Positions 63,829 to 64,000 of a stretch of 64,000 bases of DNA are shown here, one piece after another (position 1 is the first letter of the stretch; every line of letters begins with the position of its first letter). The notes under the pieces are model-generated. The model saw nothing but the letters and a program-made list of their open reading frames with translations. It did not search any database and was not told where the DNA came from. Source of the DNA: Actinomycetes bacterium (GTDB taxonomy: Bacteria > Actinomycetota > Actinomycetes > Actinomycetales > Cellulomonadaceae); contig JAEWOA010000259.1 of NCBI GenBank assembly GCA_023461115.1, positions 1-64,000 of the forward strand. The letters run 5' to 3'. The translations under genes and the position numbers were made by a program.

Positions 63829-64000
63829 TCGCGCCGTCGATCGCGATCGCCAGCAGCGCGTGCAGGGCCGTGGTCACCGGCGCGTCGGTGGCCGCCGTCG
63901 TCGAGGCGCCGATCTCCACCGCCCACGTGCCGTACGCGACGCGGAGTGTGATCTGCTCGCGCTCGATGTCCCCGGGCGCGCCTCCCCGGGACACCGCGGC
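63824..64000 (-). CDS. C-terminal part of an unknown gene (cut by right edge)
   Basis: 58 residues before the stop: AAVSRGGAPGDIEREQITL, RVAYGTWAVEIGAST, TAATDAPVTTALHALLAIA, IDGAS. The frame has high GC at third positions and is open to the window end. No family is recognised. It is convergent with the NHLRC2-like gene and shares its terminator. Confidence 0.6.
   Translation of the reverse strand, partial: AAVSRGGAPGDIEREQITLRVAYGTWAVEIGASTTAATDAPVTTALHALLAIAIDGAS

Overview
The window is a high-GC actinobacterial chromosome segment, almost certainly Cellulomonas or a close relative. The strongest clue is an 822-residue GH94 cellobiose phosphorylase at 36362-38830. Its catalytic Asp falls at residue 490, as in the Cellulomonas gilvus enzyme, and a CelR-type operator lies in front of it. 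Third codon positions are mostly G or C. Many promoters consist of a TANNNT -10 box only 6-8 nt before an ATG or GTG, which implies leaderless mRNAs. I see 50 protein genes (one cut by the right edge), one tRNA-Gly(CCC), a TPP riboswitch, and no CRISPR array, prophage or insertion sequence.

Layout. 1-5.5 kb: beta-mannoside utilisation (two sugar ABC permeases, GH2 beta-mannosidase, a LacI-type sensor lacking its DNA-binding domain); the binding protein expected upstream is missing and a G11C25 tract sits there instead. 5.6-18.4 kb: single genes (LLM oxidoreductase, methyltransferase, UvrA2-like ABC protein, MFS exporter, YCII protein with ECF42-type sigma factor, AbiEi/DUF559-like endonuclease, MntH, acetyltransferase, SRPBCC protein). 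18.5-22.7 kb: thiamine ABC transporter under a TPP riboswitch. 24.7-31.2 kb: complete Mrp Na+/H+ antiporter operon with a fused MrpAB and 4-nt overlaps at all five junctions. 31.4-36.3 kb: membrane Fe-S reductase, glyoxalase-SnoaL fusion, an unknown protein and dCTP deaminase. 36.3-39.9 kb: cellobiose phosphorylase and aldose epimerase. 40-53 kb: LppX/LprG-like lipoprotein, tRNA, and a 2884-residue LPVTG-anchored surface protein with nine DUF11-like repeats. 53-57.6 kb: aldehyde dehydrogenase, DUF779 partner, endonuclease IV and a GAF-type regulator. 57.8-64 kb: TetR regulator, THUMP methyltransferase, acyltransferase, patatin and an NHLRC2-like protein.

Most unusual observation. At least seven intergenic spots carry short word arrays with a strict 19-bp period: two or three direct copies, followed at six of the seven loci by inverted copies with the same spacing. 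The word differs between loci, although four loci share an AGTTC/AGTTT-like core, and one word recurs 47.7 kb away. No standard feature class explains them. They are listed as repeats and discussed first in the findings.
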